A DNA stretch of 64,000 bases from positions 47,978-111,977 of the forward strand of contig JAHJQE010000011.1 of the NCBI GenBank assembly GCA_018819205.1, in the 5' to 3' direction. The position numbers and the translations under genes are program-made. Below the pieces are notes generated by a model. The model saw only the letters and a program-made list of their open reading frames with translations, was not told the origin of the DNA and ran no database searches. Of this stretch, positions 22,224 through 32,021 are shown piece by piece. Every line of letters begins with the position of its first letter. The first letter of the stretch is position 1. Source of the DNA: Gammaproteobacteria bacterium. GTDB taxonomy: Bacteria > Pseudomonadota > Gammaproteobacteria > Burkholderiales > Gallionellaceae.

Positions 22224-23154
22224 GATCGTCGAAGTATCAGCTGCGATACTGCAACGACCGGATGGGACATTCTTGCTGGCGCAGCGACCAGCCGACAAGA
22301 TATGGGCTGGCTACTGGGAATTTCCAGGTGGCAAAGTCGAGCCAGGTGAGACAGCACACCATGCTTTGGTCCGCGAGTTGCGCGAAGAGTTGGGTATCGC
22401 AGTTCAAATTGCCTATCCATGGCTCTCCAGGACTTTCACCTATCCGCATGCCACTGTACGTCTGACCTTCTTTCGTGTGACAGTTTGGGAAGGAGCGTTA
22501 CATCCTCACGAAGGTCAGCAGTTCGCCTGGCAACAGGCTGGGCAAGTGACCGTCGCTCCGATACTCCCTGCGAATGCGCCGATTTTGCGCACGCTGGAGC
22601 TGCCGAACTTGTATGCCATAAGCAATGCTGCGGAACTCGGACTGGATAAATTTCTGGACACTTTTCAAGCCAAACTGGACGCAGGTTTGAGACTGATTCA
22701 GCTGCGCGAAAAAGATCTCACGCTAGAGGTGTTACGACCATTGGCTGGAAAGGTGGTGGCACTAGCGCATGCCAGCGATGCAAAAGTATTGATAAATGCC
22801 GATGTGGCACTGGCGCAGGAAGTGGGAGCGGACGGTGTACAGTTGACGGCGACACAGTTGGCAACATTGAAGAAGCGTCCAGCGGTGGATTGGTGTGCGG
22901 CCTCGTGTCACAGCATCGAAGAGTTGCGCTGTGCAGAGGAGCTGGGTTGTGATTTCGCCTTGCTGTCACCAGTGTTGCCGACGCAGTCACACCCCGGTGC
23001 ACTACATATGGGCTGGGGAAAGTTCGCTACCATAGCGGCCGGCGCATCCATCCCGGTGTATGCCTTGGGTGGATTGGAGCAAGGGGATATGCACAGGGCA
23101 TGGCAGCACGGCGCGCATGGCATCGCCCTGCTGCGTCAGGCTTGGGGTTCCTGA
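22210..23154 (+). CDS. Nudix (MutT-type) hydrolase fused to a ThiE/TenI-like domain
   Basis: The protein has two domains. Residues about 1-130 are a Nudix hydrolase with an intact Nudix box (G-x5-E-x7-REL-x-EE-x-G-I, seen as GKVEPGE...RELREELGI), like MutT, which sanitises 8-oxo-dGTP. Residues about 135-314 resemble thiamine-phosphate synthase/Ten[45 protein letters not shown] and PVYALGGL. This fusion is known in beta- and gammaproteobacteria. The ATG at 22210 is preferred to the track GTG at 22201; both overlap the DUF815 gene. The 3' end overlaps yacG convergently. Confidence 0.9.
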   Translation: MSRDKIVEVSAAILQRPDGTFLLAQRPADKIWAGYWEFPGGKVEPGETAHHALVRELREELGIAVQIAYPWLSRTFTYPHATVRLTFFRVTVWEGALHPHEGQQFAWQQAGQVTVAPILPANAPILRTLELPNLYAISNAAELGLDKFLDTFQAKLDAGLRLIQLREKDLTLEVLRPLAGKVVALAHASDAKVLINADVALAQEVGADGVQLTATQLATLKKRPAVDWCAASCHSIEELRCAEELGCDFALLSPVLPTQSHPGALHMGWGKFATIAAGASIPVYALGGLEQGDMHRAWQHGAHGIALLRQAWGS

Positions 23155-23321
23155 TCTCCTGAATCTCTTTCGCGCTGTTCGACGCGATATTCTTCGTTCG
23201 CCCATTTCCCCAAGTCGATCAGGCGGCAGCGCTCACTGCAGAAAGGACGGAAACCGTTGCTTGTGTCCCAAGCATGCTCTTTGCCGCAAGTCGGGCAAGT
23301 GACGACAAGCGGTTTGCTCAT
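23136..23321 (-). CDS. yacG: DNA gyrase inhibitor / zinc-binding protein YacG
   Basis: YacG is a small zinc protein that binds GyrB and inhibits gyrase. The four zinc cysteines are present as CPTCGKEH and [18 protein letters not shown]. The track starts at 23333; the ATG at 23321 ([12 protein letters not shown]) is a better fit and gives 61 residues. It overlaps the end of zapD by four bases and lies in the pilC-pilD-coaE-zapD-yacG order typical of proteobacteria. The 3' end overlaps the convergent Nudix fusion gene by 19 bases. Confidence 0.93.
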   Translation of the reverse strand: MSKPLVVTCPTCGKEHAWDTSNGFRPFCSERCRLIDLGKWANEEYRVEQRERDSGDQEPQA

Positions 23322-24076
23322 TGCAGTGAACAAAAGACCAGGCTGAAATCTACATCGTGCTCGTAGAGCGTAGTCTTGGCGCTGAAGTTGGCGGAGATGA
23401 AGCGGATGTTCAGTGCATACTTGTTGGCACTGATCTCAGGGATGCAGGGCTGTTCCTTACCAAGGGTGACACAAAGTAACTGCGCGACGCGCCCGCCTTG
23501 CATCTGCTGGAATGTTCCATGATGGGCAGTGAACCGATGGTGGCGACCACTTTCCCGCAAGAGCTTGAGCATGATGTCGATACCATCCTTGAGCGGAAGC
23601 AATGGTGCCAACCAACCATTCAGGTCTGCACGGCGCTTCTCCACTGACTGGTTCTGCCAATAATGGTAAGAGGGCAGGTCGAATTCACATACTCCGCCGG
23701 GAATGATCGCGCGCTGCTTGATGCCCATCAACCACTCGTTGTCGCGCAGGTGCTGGCCGATCTTGCCGGAGATATCCAGCAAACGACTGCAGTCGGCCTC
23801 GATCTCATTCAGCACGGCATCCAGTGCATCCTCGGAGATGGCCGGATTGTTATGCAGGGCGTTGAGTGACTTTTTTTGCCGTTCCAGTTCCTGTAGCAGA
23901 TCCGATTTCAGGTCGGCCCGGCTGGCGACTTCCAGAATCTCGAACAACACCCCCAGCGCCGCATGATGGTCTTCACATTCCTCGCGCGAAATGAAACGCT
24001 GGATGCGCGAAAACAGATCCTCCAGTCGCAGCAGGGTGCGCACACGTTCGTTCAACGGGAACTCGTAGCTAATCAC
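23318..24076 (-). CDS. zapD: Cell division protein ZapD
   Basis: ZapD cross-links FtsZ filaments by binding the FtsZ C-terminal peptide. The N-terminal segment [19 protein letters not shown] is the family signature, and the 252-residue length is normal. The start codon is GTG. It sits downstream of coaE and overlaps yacG by four bases, the standard arrangement. The 72 bases between coaE and zapD show no clear promoter or terminator. Confidence 0.95.
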   Translation of the reverse strand: MISYEFPLNERVRTLLRLEDLFSRIQRFISREECEDHHAALGVLFEILEVASRADLKSDLLQELERQKKSLNALHNNPAISEDALDAVLNEIEADCSRLLDISGKIGQHLRDNEWLMGIKQRAIIPGGVCEFDLPSYHYWQNQSVEKRRADLNGWLAPLLPLKDGIDIMLKLLRESGRHHRFTAHHGTFQQMQGGRVAQLLCVTLGKEQPCIPEISANKYALNIRFISANFSAKTTLYEHDVDFSLVFCSLQ

Positions 24077-24148
24077 TTTATCGGATGTTTGAGGCGGTGT
24101 TCTTGGAGCGAAAGATTATAGGCCGGGCTGGTTATCGTCAAATGCTTT

Positions 24149-24745
24149 TCAGAGGCCAGACAGTCGCTTGTGAAGTGCGGCGACCCGGCTCTGGAGTTGT
24201 TCCATCGTGCCGTCATTCACGATGACCTCATCGGCAAGTGACAGTCTGCCGGCACGATCCATCTGCTGCGACATGATCGCACGTATGACAGTCTCATCCA
24301 TCCCGCTCCGCTGCAGAGTGCGAGCGAGCTGCAGTTCCTCGGGGCAGTCGACGACGATGATGCTTCGTAGCCAATCCCGATAGCGCCCACTTTCGAATAG
24401 CAATGGCACGACCACTACGGTGTAAGGTGCCTCAGTAGGAGATAAAGCCTCAGCTTTGGCTTGTGCAAGAATCAAAGGATGCAGGATGGTTTGCAGTCGT
24501 TGCTTGGCGTCAGTATCAGAGAAGACGAGTGCTCTCATTCTGGCGCGATCCAGTGCGCCATCAATTGTGATGTAGGAATCACCGAAAGCTTGCTGAATGG
24601 CTGGAATGGCCGCCCCCTTGCTTGCAGTCAGGCGGTGGGAGATCTCGTCCGTATCAACAATACGCGCGCCAAGCGTTTCGAACAATCTGGCAACGGCGCT
24701 TTTCCCGCTGCCTATACCGCCGGTCAAGCCATAACAGGATTTCAC
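24149..24745 (-). CDS. coaE: Dephospho-CoA kinase CoaE
   Basis: CoaE performs the last step of coenzyme A synthesis, phosphorylating the 3' hydroxyl of dephospho-CoA. The P-loop GLTGGIGSGKSAVA is at the N-terminus, followed by DTDEISH and VVVPLLFESGRY, both characteristic. The track ORF extends to 25393 through pilD in another frame; the real start is the GTG at 24745, which overlaps the pilD stop (GTGA). The 198-residue product is of normal size. Confidence 0.96.
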   Translation of the reverse strand: MKSCYGLTGGIGSGKSAVARLFETLGARIVDTDEISHRLTASKGAAIPAIQQAFGDSYITIDGALDRARMRALVFSDTDAKQRLQTILHPLILAQAKAEALSPTEAPYTVVVVPLLFESGRYRDWLRSIIVVDCPEELQLARTLQRSGMDETVIRAIMSQQMDRAGRLSLADEVIVNDGTMEQLQSRVAALHKRLSGL

Positions 24746-25605
24746 GGGGCCGACAGTAGTTGCAGATAGCTCTGGGTCAAGGGCTGTCCCCAGAACAGCG
24801 CGATCAATCCGCCTCCGGCAAGATAAGGGCCGAACGGGATAGGGATGTTGCGACCTTGTTTGGTGATGACGATCAGGGCGAGACCGACCACGGCTCCAAC
24901 CAGCGAAGAAAGCAGGATGGTGAGCGGCAGCAAGGTCCAGCCCAGCCATGCTCCGATGGCAGCCAGTAGCTTGAAGTCGCCATATCCCATCCCTTCCTTG
25001 CCTGTCACCAGCTTGAACAGCCAGTACACGCTCCATAAAACCAGATACCCGGCTACTGCACCGACGACGGCATGGGTGAGTGAGGTGAAAGTGGCGTTGA
25101 TATTTAACAGCAGGCCGAGCCAGAGCAAGGGCAAAGTGATGGCGTCCGGTAGCAATTGCGTATCGAAGTCGATAAAGGTCAGTGCGATGAGTGCCCAGAC
25201 CATGATCAGGGCCGCGCCAGCTGCGACGCCGAAGCCGAAGTGCCAGGCGGCATAGGCAGAGAGTATGCCGCTCAATGCTTCTACGATGGGATATCGCATC
25301 GAGATGTGCGCACCGCAGCCCTTGCACTTTCCGCGCAACATCAGATAACTGATGAGGGGGATGTTCTCCAGTGCACCGATGGCGTGCTCGCAATGCGGGC
25401 AGGCAGAGCGAGGAACGAACAGGTTGTACGGGGCGATTTCCGGTAAGGGCTTGCCATCAAGCTCGGCACATTGTGCATGCCATTCACGTTCCATCATCTT
25501 CGGTAGACGGTGGATGACTACATTGAGGAAGCTCCCTACCATCAAGCCGAGCAGCCCACAAACAGTTACGAACAATGCAGGATTATTTTGCAGCAATAGG
25601 ATCAT
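24742..25605 (-). CDS. pilD: Type IV prepilin peptidase / N-methyltransferase PilD
   Basis: PilD cleaves the leader of type IV prepilins and type II secretion pseudopilins and methylates the new N-terminus. The cytoplasmic zinc-binding cysteines (CPHCEHAIG and GKCKGCG) are intact. The catalytic aspartates lie in DFDTQLLPD and GYGDFKLL. About eight membrane segments are visible in the 287 residues. It follows pilC and overlaps coaE. Confidence 0.96.
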   Translation of the reverse strand: MILLLQNNPALFVTVCGLLGLMVGSFLNVVIHRLPKMMEREWHAQCAELDGKPLPEIAPYNLFVPRSACPHCEHAIGALENIPLISYLMLRGKCKGCGAHISMRYPIVEALSGILSAYAAWHFGFGVAAGAALIMVWALIALTFIDFDTQLLPDAITLPLLWLGLLLNINATFTSLTHAVVGAVAGYLVLWSVYWLFKLVTGKEGMGYGDFKLLAAIGAWLGWTLLPLTILLSSLVGAVVGLALIVITKQGRNIPIPFGPYLAGGGLIALFWGQPLTQSYLQLLSAP

Positions 25606-25656
25606 CTGAGCATTTATAGGTATGCGGCGCGACAGCCTGTCGCACCGGGTTGAAAA

Positions 25657-26871
25657 TTAGACCACTTGGCCCATCTTGAAGATTGGCAGGTACATGGCGA
25701 TCACCATACCGCCGATAAGAGTGCCCAGCACCACCATAATGATAGGCTCCATCAGGCTGGATAACGCTTCCACAGCCTCGTCAACCTCACCTTCATAGAA
25801 ATCGGCGACTTTGGACAACATGGAATCGATCGAGCCGGATTCTTCACCGATGGCAACCATCTGCAGCACCATGGCCGGGAAGGCATTGGTATTGATCATG
25901 GCTGCATTCAAGCTGCTGCCTGAGGTGACCTCACGCTGGATCTGCTTGGTGGCATCGTAATACACGGCGTTACCTGCGGCACCTGCGACCGAGTCGAAGG
26001 CTTCGACCAGTGGTACGCCGGCAGCGAACATGGTGGACAGCGTGCGCGTCCATCGAGCGATGGTGGCCTTGCGAACCAGTGGCCCGAATACGGGAATTTT
26101 GAGCATGATCTGATCCATCACGCGTTGCATCTTCTTGTTGCGCTTCCAAGCATAGAAGAAGCCATAGATGCTGCCACCAACAATACTGAAAATGGCCCAC
26201 CACCACTCGACAAAGAAGTCCGAAATCGCCATCACTACCAAGGTAGGCGCGGGCAGGTCTGCACCAAAGCTGCTGAATAACTCCTTAAAGGCCGGTATCA
26301 CGAAGATCATGATGATGGCCGTGATGATGAAGGCCACCGCAACAATCGAAACCGGGTAGAACAAGGCAGACTTGATCTTGCCCTTAATGGCTTGGATCTT
26401 TTCCTTATATGACGCCAAACGATCCAGCAGGGTGTCCAGAATACCGGCCGCTTCACCGGCGCCGATCAGGTTGCAGAACAGGTCGTCGAAATAGAGCGGG
26501 TATTTGCGAAAGGCCTGCTCGAGACTGCTGCCAGTCTCGATATCGGTCTTGATGGTCATCAGCAGGTGGGCGACTGCCGGGTTGTCATGTCCCTTACCCA
26601 CGATATCGAAAGCCTGTAACAAGGGAACGCCGGACTTCAGCATGGTGGCGAGTTGGCGTGTGAACAGGGTGATGTCTTTGTCGGTTACTTTGCCACTTCC
26701 CTGGGTGCTTTTTTTGACTTTGCTGACCTGAATACCTTGACGGCGCAAGTAGGCAGAGACGGTAGCTTCGCCAGGCGCGCGCATCTCACCTTTCACCGAC
26801 TTTCCGGATTTATCCTTGCCCTCCCAGTGATATAGCTGTTCTTTGACTTTCTCGGTTTTTTCGATGGCCAT
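25657..26871 (-). CDS. pilC: Type IV pilus inner-membrane platform protein PilC
   Basis: PilC is the GspF-type platform of the type IV pilus machine that couples the PilB/PilT motors to pilin assembly. Two GspF domains are visible, beginning FTRQLATMLKSGVPLLQAF (near residue 70) and WTRTLSTMFAAGVPLVEAF (near residue 275), with three membrane segments. The 404-residue length is typical. The gene pilB, which often precedes pilC, is not adjacent: the next gene upstream encodes a CNNM-type protein. A TATAAT element lies about 70 bases upstream on this strand without a convincing -35. Confidence 0.95.
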   Translation of the reverse strand: MAIEKTEKVKEQLYHWEGKDKSGKSVKGEMRAPGEATVSAYLRRQGIQVSKVKKSTQGSGKVTDKDITLFTRQLATMLKSGVPLLQAFDIVGKGHDNPAVAHLLMTIKTDIETGSSLEQAFRKYPLYFDDLFCNLIGAGEAAGILDTLLDRLASYKEKIQAIKGKIKSALFYPVSIVAVAFIITAIIMIFVIPAFKELFSSFGADLPAPTLVVMAISDFFVEWWWAIFSIVGGSIYGFFYAWKRNKKMQRVMDQIMLKIPVFGPLVRKATIARWTRTLSTMFAAGVPLVEAFDSVAGAAGNAVYYDATKQIQREVTSGSSLNAAMINTNAFPAMVLQMVAIGEESGSIDSMLSKVADFYEGEVDEAVEALSSLMEPIIMVVLGTLIGGMVIAMYLPIFKMGQVV

Positions 26872-26993
26872 CTTTTTCCTCGACTGGAATGCTGTGCCGG
26901 CAGAGTTTCGGTTAATTATGAGCGCTGCGCTAAACGTGCCGGATTATAAAGGCTTTTTGCATCATGCATGGCATTGCATGCTTTGTAAAGTGA

Positions 26994-28283
26994 TCAAGCC
27001 TTTGCCTTGCGTTTGTTTGCTTGCGCGGGAAAAATGCGAGCGACCTTGATAGCTCGATCCTGTGTCTGGATGATTTCGATGGGATAGCCGCCGATCTTCA
27101 TGCTGGTACCGGCTTCAGGGATATCCTCCAGATGTTCCAGAATCAAACCATTAAGCGTCTTGGCTCCGTCCAATGGGAAGTGCATGCCCAGCTTGCGATT
27201 CAGGTCGCGTAGACTGCTGCTACCTTCGAGCAAGTAACTGCCGTCATTCTGTTGCAGATATTTTCCGCCATGAGCGGGTGATTGCGTGGTGAAATCGCCA
27301 ACGATCTCCTCCAGGATGTTCTCCAGTGTGACCAGTCCGAGCAGTTCGCCGTATTCATCGACCACCAAGCCGAGGCGTGTCTGCCGCTCCTGGAATTGTT
27401 GCAATTGTTTGAGTAGTGGCGTCTCGGATGGGATGAAATAAGGCGTATGCAGTATTTCATGAAGTTGCGCAGAATCAATCACTTCTTCTCGCAATAGTGG
27501 TAGTACACGTTTGATGTGCAGAATACCGATGATGTTGCTCGGAGAATTCTCATACACCGGCAGTAGCGTATGGTGGCTGGTGATGATCTGGTGTTTCAGA
27601 TCTTCGGAGTCGGCGGAGAAATTCAGCGATTCGATCTGGTTGCGGGGAATCATTACATCGTTCACGGTAATACGTTCCAGATCGACCAGGTTGAGCAACA
27701 TCTTCTGATGTTTGTGCGGCAGGTAGTAGTCGGCTTCCAGAACCATGGAACGCAATTCCTCGAGCGTGGCACGTGACCGGCTTTGATCGGTCTGCAGCCG
27801 GATTCCGAACAGGCGCAGCAGGTTCTTGACCAGCATGCCGGCGACCCACACCACCGGATGGAACAGCGTGATCAACGGCGAAAGAAGATAACTTGCAGGC
27901 AGAGCCAGCTTTTCCGGGTAGCTGGCGGCCAGTACTTTTGGGGTGATCTCACTGAACACCAGCAAAACAAAGGTGAGCGCAAGGGTGCCGAGCAGAATGG
28001 CCAGATCGTCCTGGCCGTATATGCGCAGCACGATGATGTTGGTCACGGCTGCGGCGGCCACATTGACCAGCGTGTTGCCGAGCAGGATGGAGCCGAGCAA
28101 TTTGTCCACTTTCGCCAGCAGGTGGTTGACCAGCTTGGCGCTGCGGTTGCCCTTGCGCATTAAGGTGTTCAGGCGATAGCGGTTGATCGCCATCATGCTG
28201 GTCTCGGAGCCGGAGAAAAAAGCGCTGCAGATCAGCAGTACGAACAGGATGCCGAACAACGCGCCCAGTGATATGTCATCCAA
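26994..28283 (-). CDS. CNNM/HlyC-CorC family membrane protein (CorB-type)
   Basis: The protein has an N-terminal DUF21/CNNM membrane domain (residues about 1-190, containing FFSGSETSMMAINRYRL), a pair of CBS domains (about 200-330, with LVVDEYGELLGLVTLENILEEIVG), and a C-terminal CorC/HlyC domain. Related proteins are implicated in magnesium or cobalt transport; the substrate cannot be read from sequence. The start is a TTG with an AAGG site nine bases upstream; no ATG or GTG fits better. The pilC gene follows 122 bases downstream. Confidence 0.85.
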   Translation of the reverse strand: MDDISLGALFGILFVLLICSAFFSGSETSMMAINRYRLNTLMRKGNRSAKLVNHLLAKVDKLLGSILLGNTLVNVAAAAVTNIIVLRIYGQDDLAILLGTLALTFVLLVFSEITPKVLAASYPEKLALPASYLLSPLITLFHPVVWVAGMLVKNLLRLFGIRLQTDQSRSRATLEELRSMVLEADYYLPHKHQKMLLNLVDLERITVNDVMIPRNQIESLNFSADSEDLKHQIITSHHTLLPVYENSPSNIIGILHIKRVLPLLREEVIDSAQLHEILHTPYFIPSETPLLKQLQQFQERQTRLGLVVDEYGELLGLVTLENILEEIVGDFTTQSPAHGGKYLQQNDGSYLLEGSSSLRDLNRKLGMHFPLDGAKTLNGLILEHLEDIPEAGTSMKIGGYPIEIIQTQDRAIKVARIFPAQANKRKAKA

Positions 28284-28346
28284 AACGGGACACCTTGATT
28301 AATAACGGGGGGTGAGTATCGGGGAGGCAGTCCGGCAGTGTCAACT

Positions 28347-29315
28347 TCACCAGTCCTTGAACGTCAATCCAAAAGAGAAGCTCGTCTGGTTGTGATTGTA
28401 GTCAATGAGGTTGTGCCCATAGCCTGAGGCGAGCTGCAAGCTCAGATGGGATAGATGCCATATGCGTACCGGCGTTGACCAGTCAAGCTGTAGATAACCA
28501 CGCGGCTGGTCTAGGGAAAGGTTGCTGCGCGCCAACAGCGTCACTTCATCATCCGAATCAGGCGACCAGTGTGCTTCAAGTTCCACTTTGCCCAGATATT
28601 GCTGGATATCAGGGTTGTCATCGTTGCTGGTTGATTCTGGAAGACGCCACCAGCCTCTAGCGAGCAGATAATAGTCGCCACTTTCCCATCCGCTTTGGGC
28701 ATAGATCCTGTTCCAACTGCGTGATAAGTGATTCCCTCGGCCGTTTGATTGATGCGACAGGCCGATATTCAACAACTTCCAGCCTTCGCCATGTCCGGTG
28801 CCGAAAGTGCCGATGAGTTCGGGTTCATAGTTGGTCTCCCGGAACGGCGAAGATTGAGCCCCGTTGAACAATTGCCAGAAGGACTGCTGGGTGAAACCTG
28901 CCCAAAGACGAAAATCCCGGAACCAGAGTAGTTCTAGCTCACGGAAGTTGCCGATCTCTGATTTCGCACTGAACTGGAACTTCAGCTCGTTCGGCTGATA
29001 GGGGTAGGGGGGCGGTGCGAAGTGGGCGGGGGATGCAGGCTGCACATTGATGCGTGAAGTATGCTGCACCATCACACGGTTGGCACGATAAGGCTCCAGC
29101 CTGCGCACCCCGGCGGAATCCGGATTGCCGAGGCCGTCCAGATCCCATGCTCGTGTAAGTGCTGAGCGCTGGTTATAGCGATGTCCCGTGAGTTGGTCAT
29201 AACAAGCGAGACGCTCCTGTTGATTGCCGATGGAGGCGCAAGTCTTCCAGTTGGGCGTCGCAGCGTGGGCGGTACCGATCAAACAGAAGCAAATGGCATA
29301 CAAAATGCGCAGCAT
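28347..29315 (-). CDS. pldA: Outer-membrane phospholipase A1 (OMPLA)
   Basis: PldA is a calcium-dependent outer-membrane beta-barrel phospholipase that removes misplaced phospholipids from the outer leaflet. The catalytic region HQSNGRGNHLSRSWNRIY matches the OMPLA pattern with His and Ser of HxSNGR and the downstream Asn. The track start at 29384 lies inside lgt. The ATG at 29315 gives a clean signal peptide (MLRILYAICFCLIGTAHA, cleaved before ATP) and 322 residues. It begins two bases after the lgt stop. Confidence 0.93.
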   Translation of the reverse strand: MLRILYAICFCLIGTAHAATPNWKTCASIGNQQERLACYDQLTGHRYNQRSALTRAWDLDGLGNPDSAGVRRLEPYRANRVMVQHTSRINVQPASPAHFAPPPYPYQPNELKFQFSAKSEIGNFRELELLWFRDFRLWAGFTQQSFWQLFNGAQSSPFRETNYEPELIGTFGTGHGEGWKLLNIGLSHQSNGRGNHLSRSWNRIYAQSGWESGDYYLLARGWWRLPESTSNDDNPDIQQYLGKVELEAHWSPDSDDEVTLLARSNLSLDQPRGYLQLDWSTPVRIWHLSHLSLQLASGYGHNLIDYNHNQTSFSFGLTFKDW

Positions 29316-29317
29316 GG

Positions 29318-30100
29318 CTAGATCTTCGGATGTGACCGTTTCATCAGCCAGAAGCCGGCCAGCAGCATTGGCAGGCTCAACCATTGACCCATGCTTACGC
29401 CGAACGTCATCAGGCCGAAGATGCCGTCATCTGGATTGCGCGTGAACTCACCAAGGAAGCGGAAGCTGCCATAACCGACCAGGAACAGTCCAGACACTGC
29501 ACCGACCGGGCGCGGTTTGCTGGAGAACCACCAGAGAATTATGAACAGTGCGATACCTTCCAGCGCCAACTCATATAACTGCGAGGGATGGCGAGGCAGA
29601 TTGTCGACTTGCGGGAACACCATGCCCCAAGGCATATCTGTCGGCCTTCCCCACAATTCCCCGTTGATGAAATTGCCGAGCCGCCCGAACGCCAGGCCGG
29701 GCGGCACCAGCGGGGCGATGAAATCCATCAGTGCCAGCCACTGCACCTTCCTGCTGAGCGCGAACAACAGCATGGCGATCAGCACGCCCAGAAAGCCACC
29801 ATGGAAGGACATGCCTCCCTCCCATACGGCCAATATCTTCTGCGGATGGGAGAAGTAATAGCCGGGGTTGTAGAACAGCACCTCACCCAAGCGCCCCCCC
29901 AGCACCACCCCCAGTACTCCGAAAAACAGCAGGTCATCCAGGAATTTCGCATCCCAAGTCGGCCGATTCATTGTGAGCAGGCGTTTACGTCCCAGCCAGA
30001 TGAAGGTCGCAAAGCCCAGCAGATACATCAGGCCGTACCAGTGGATGCCGAAAGGGCCGAAATGTATGGCGACCGGGTCGAATTGGGGATGAACGAGCAT
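29318..30100 (-). CDS. lgt: Prolipoprotein diacylglyceryl transferase Lgt
   Basis: Lgt transfers diacylglycerol from phosphatidylglycerol to the lipobox cysteine of prolipoproteins in the inner membrane. The Lgt signature [14 protein letters not shown] is present, with HGGFLG and about seven membrane segments. The track start at 30187 would overlap ilvD; the ATG at 30100 ([16 protein letters not shown]) is the family start and gives 260 residues. It forms an apparent operon with pldA and is divergent from ilvD. The cytochrome lipoprotein at 32.7 kb is one likely substrate. Confidence 0.96.
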   Translation of the reverse strand: MLVHPQFDPVAIHFGPFGIHWYGLMYLLGFATFIWLGRKRLLTMNRPTWDAKFLDDLLFFGVLGVVLGGRLGEVLFYNPGYYFSHPQKILAVWEGGMSFHGGFLGVLIAMLLFALSRKVQWLALMDFIAPLVPPGLAFGRLGNFINGELWGRPTDMPWGMVFPQVDNLPRHPSQLYELALEGIALFIILWWFSSKPRPVGAVSGLFLVGYGSFRFLGEFTRNPDDGIFGLMTFGVSMGQWLSLPMLLAGFWLMKRSHPKI

Positions 30101-30154
30101 AAGCCTATGGGTTAGAATCAATGCCCTGATTATACGTTGCCTGAGAGTCTGAAC

Positions 30155-32005
30155 ATGCCGCAATACCGCTCCCGTACTTCCACCCATGGCCGTAACATGG
30201 CCGGCGCCCGTTCACTGTGGCGAGCCACCGGCATGACCGAAGGTGACTTCGGCAAGCCCATCATCGCTATCGCCAACTCATTCACCCAATTCGTGCCCGG
30301 CCACGTGCACCTGAAAGACATGGGGCAGCTGGTGGCGCGCGAGATCGAGAAGGCGGGCGGCATCGCCAAGGAGTTCAATACCATCGCCATCGACGACGGC
30401 ATCGCCATGGGCCACGACGGCATGCTGTACTCGCTACCTTCGCGCGACCTGATCGCCGATAGCGTGGAATATATGTGCAACGCGCACTGCGCCGACGCGC
30501 TGGTGTGCATCTCCAACTGCGACAAGATCACTCCGGGCATGCTGATGGCCGCGATGCGTCTGAACATCCCGGTGGTGTTCGTCTCCGGCGGGCCGATGGA
30601 AGCGGGCAAGGTGAACTGGCAGGGCAAGATCAAGGGCCTCGATCTGGTGGATGCGATGGTGGCGGCGGCGGACAGTCACGTGAGCGACGAGGAGGTCGAT
30701 GCCATCGAGCGTTCTGCTTGCCCGACCTGCGGTTCGTGTTCCGGTATGTTCACTGCCAACTCGATGAATTGCCTGACCGAAGCGCTGGGCTTGAGTTTGC
30801 CGGGTAATGGTTCGCTGGTGGCGACGCATGCCGAGCGCAAGCAGTTGTTCCTGCGCGCCGGGCGCCTGATCGTCGAGCTGGCCAAACGCTATTACGAACA
30901 GGATGATGAATCTGTTCTGCCGCGCAGTATCGCCACTTTTGAGGCGTTCGAGAACGCGATGACATTGGACATCGCCATGGGTGGCTCGACCAATACCGTG
31001 CTGCACTTGCTGGCCGTCGCGCGCGAAGCGGGCGTGGATTTCACCATGAAGGACATGGACCGTCTGTCGCGACATGTGCCGACCCTGTGCAAGGTCGCCC
31101 CTTCGTCCGAATACCATATGGAAGATGTGCATCGTGCCGGCGGCATCGCAGCGATCCTAGGTGAACTGGATCGCGCCGGCTTGCTCCACGGTGAAGTCGG
31201 CTCTGTGCACAGCAACACCCTGCGCGACGGACTCAAGCAGTGGGACATCGCGAAGACGCAGAGCGAAGAGGTGAAGAAATTCTTCCGTGCTGCGCCTGGT
31301 GGCATCGTGACGACCATCGCTTTTTCGCAGTCCATGCTCTATCCCGAGCTGGATGCCGACCGCAGCATGGGCTGCATCCGCGACAGGGCGCATGCATATT
31401 CGCAGGACGGCGGATTGGCTGTGCTGCACGGCAACATCGCACTGGACGGCTGCATCGTGAAGACCGCTGGGGTGGACGAGAGCATCCTGAAGTTCACCGG
31501 GCGGGCGCGCGTGTTCGAGAGCCAGGACGCAGCGGTGCACGGCATCCTCGAAGATCATGTGGTGGCAGGTGATGTGGTCATCATCCGCTATGAGGGGCCG
31601 AAGGGCGGCCCCGGCATGCAGGAGATGTTGTATCCGACTTCATACCTGAAGTCCAAAGGCCTGGGAAAAGCCTGCGCACTGCTCACCGACGGCCGTTTCT
31701 CCGGCGGTACCTCTGGTCTGAGCATCGGTCATGCCTCGCCGGAAGCGGCAAGTGGCGGCGCCATCGGTCTGGTGCAGGAAGGCGACCGCATCGAGATCGA
31801 CATCCCCAACCGCACGATCAATCTGGCAATCTCCGATGCCGAGCTGGCGCAACGCCGTGCCGCGATGGAAGCCAAGGGCAAGCAGGCATGGAAGCCGGTA
31901 GCAGAGCGTCCGCGCAAGGTGTCGGCAGCGCTGCGCGCCTACGCAGCGATGGTGACCAGTGCAGACAAGGGCGCAGTGCGCGACGTCTCGCAAGTGGAGA
32001 ACTAG
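30155..32005 (+). CDS. ilvD: Dihydroxy-acid dehydratase IlvD
   Basis: IlvD dehydrates 2,3-dihydroxy acids to 2-keto acids in valine, leucine and isoleucine synthesis. Iron-sulfur cluster cysteines appear in [12 protein letters not shown] and [15 protein letters not shown]. The 616-residue length matches the long Escherichia coli-type enzyme. The track uses a TTG at 30137; the ATG at 30155 ([17 protein letters not shown]) is the family start. The 54-base gap to the divergent lgt holds a possible -10 (TAGAAT at about 30114) but no clear pair. Confidence 0.97.
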   Translation: MPQYRSRTSTHGRNMAGARSLWRATGMTEGDFGKPIIAIANSFTQFVPGHVHLKDMGQLVAREIEKAGGIAKEFNTIAIDDGIAMGHDGMLYSLPSRDLIADSVEYMCNAHCADALVCISNCDKITPGMLMAAMRLNIPVVFVSGGPMEAGKVNWQGKIKGLDLVDAMVAAADSHVSDEEVDAIERSACPTCGSCSGMFTANSMNCLTEALGLSLPGNGSLVATHAERKQLFLRAGRLIVELAKRYYEQDDESVLPRSIATFEAFENAMTLDIAMGGSTNTVLHLLAVAREAGVDFTMKDMDRLSRHVPTLCKVAPSSEYHMEDVHRAGGIAAILGELDRAGLLHGEVGSVHSNTLRDGLKQWDIAKTQSEEVKKFFRAAPGGIVTTIAFSQSMLYPELDADRSMGCIRDRAHAYSQDGGLAVLHGNIALDGCIVKTAGVDESILKFTGRARVFESQDAAVHGILEDHVVAGDVVIIRYEGPKGGPGMQEMLYPTSYLKSKGLGKACALLTDGRFSGGTSGLSIGHASPEAASGGAIGLVQEGDRIEIDIPNRTINLAISDAELAQRRAAMEAKGKQAWKPVAERPRKVSAALRAYAAMVTSADKGAVRDVSQVEN

Positions 32006-32021
32006 AAAAGGAGATGGCGGT

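Noticed and set aside
24746-25393. N-terminal extension of the coaE ORF through pilD
   Set aside because: This part is a shadow frame of pilD; the CoaE P-loop begins right after the GTG at 24745.
26943-26948. TATAAT on the - strand as a pilC promoter
   Set aside because: No acceptable -35 element lies at 15-19 bases, so I left it out of the feature list.
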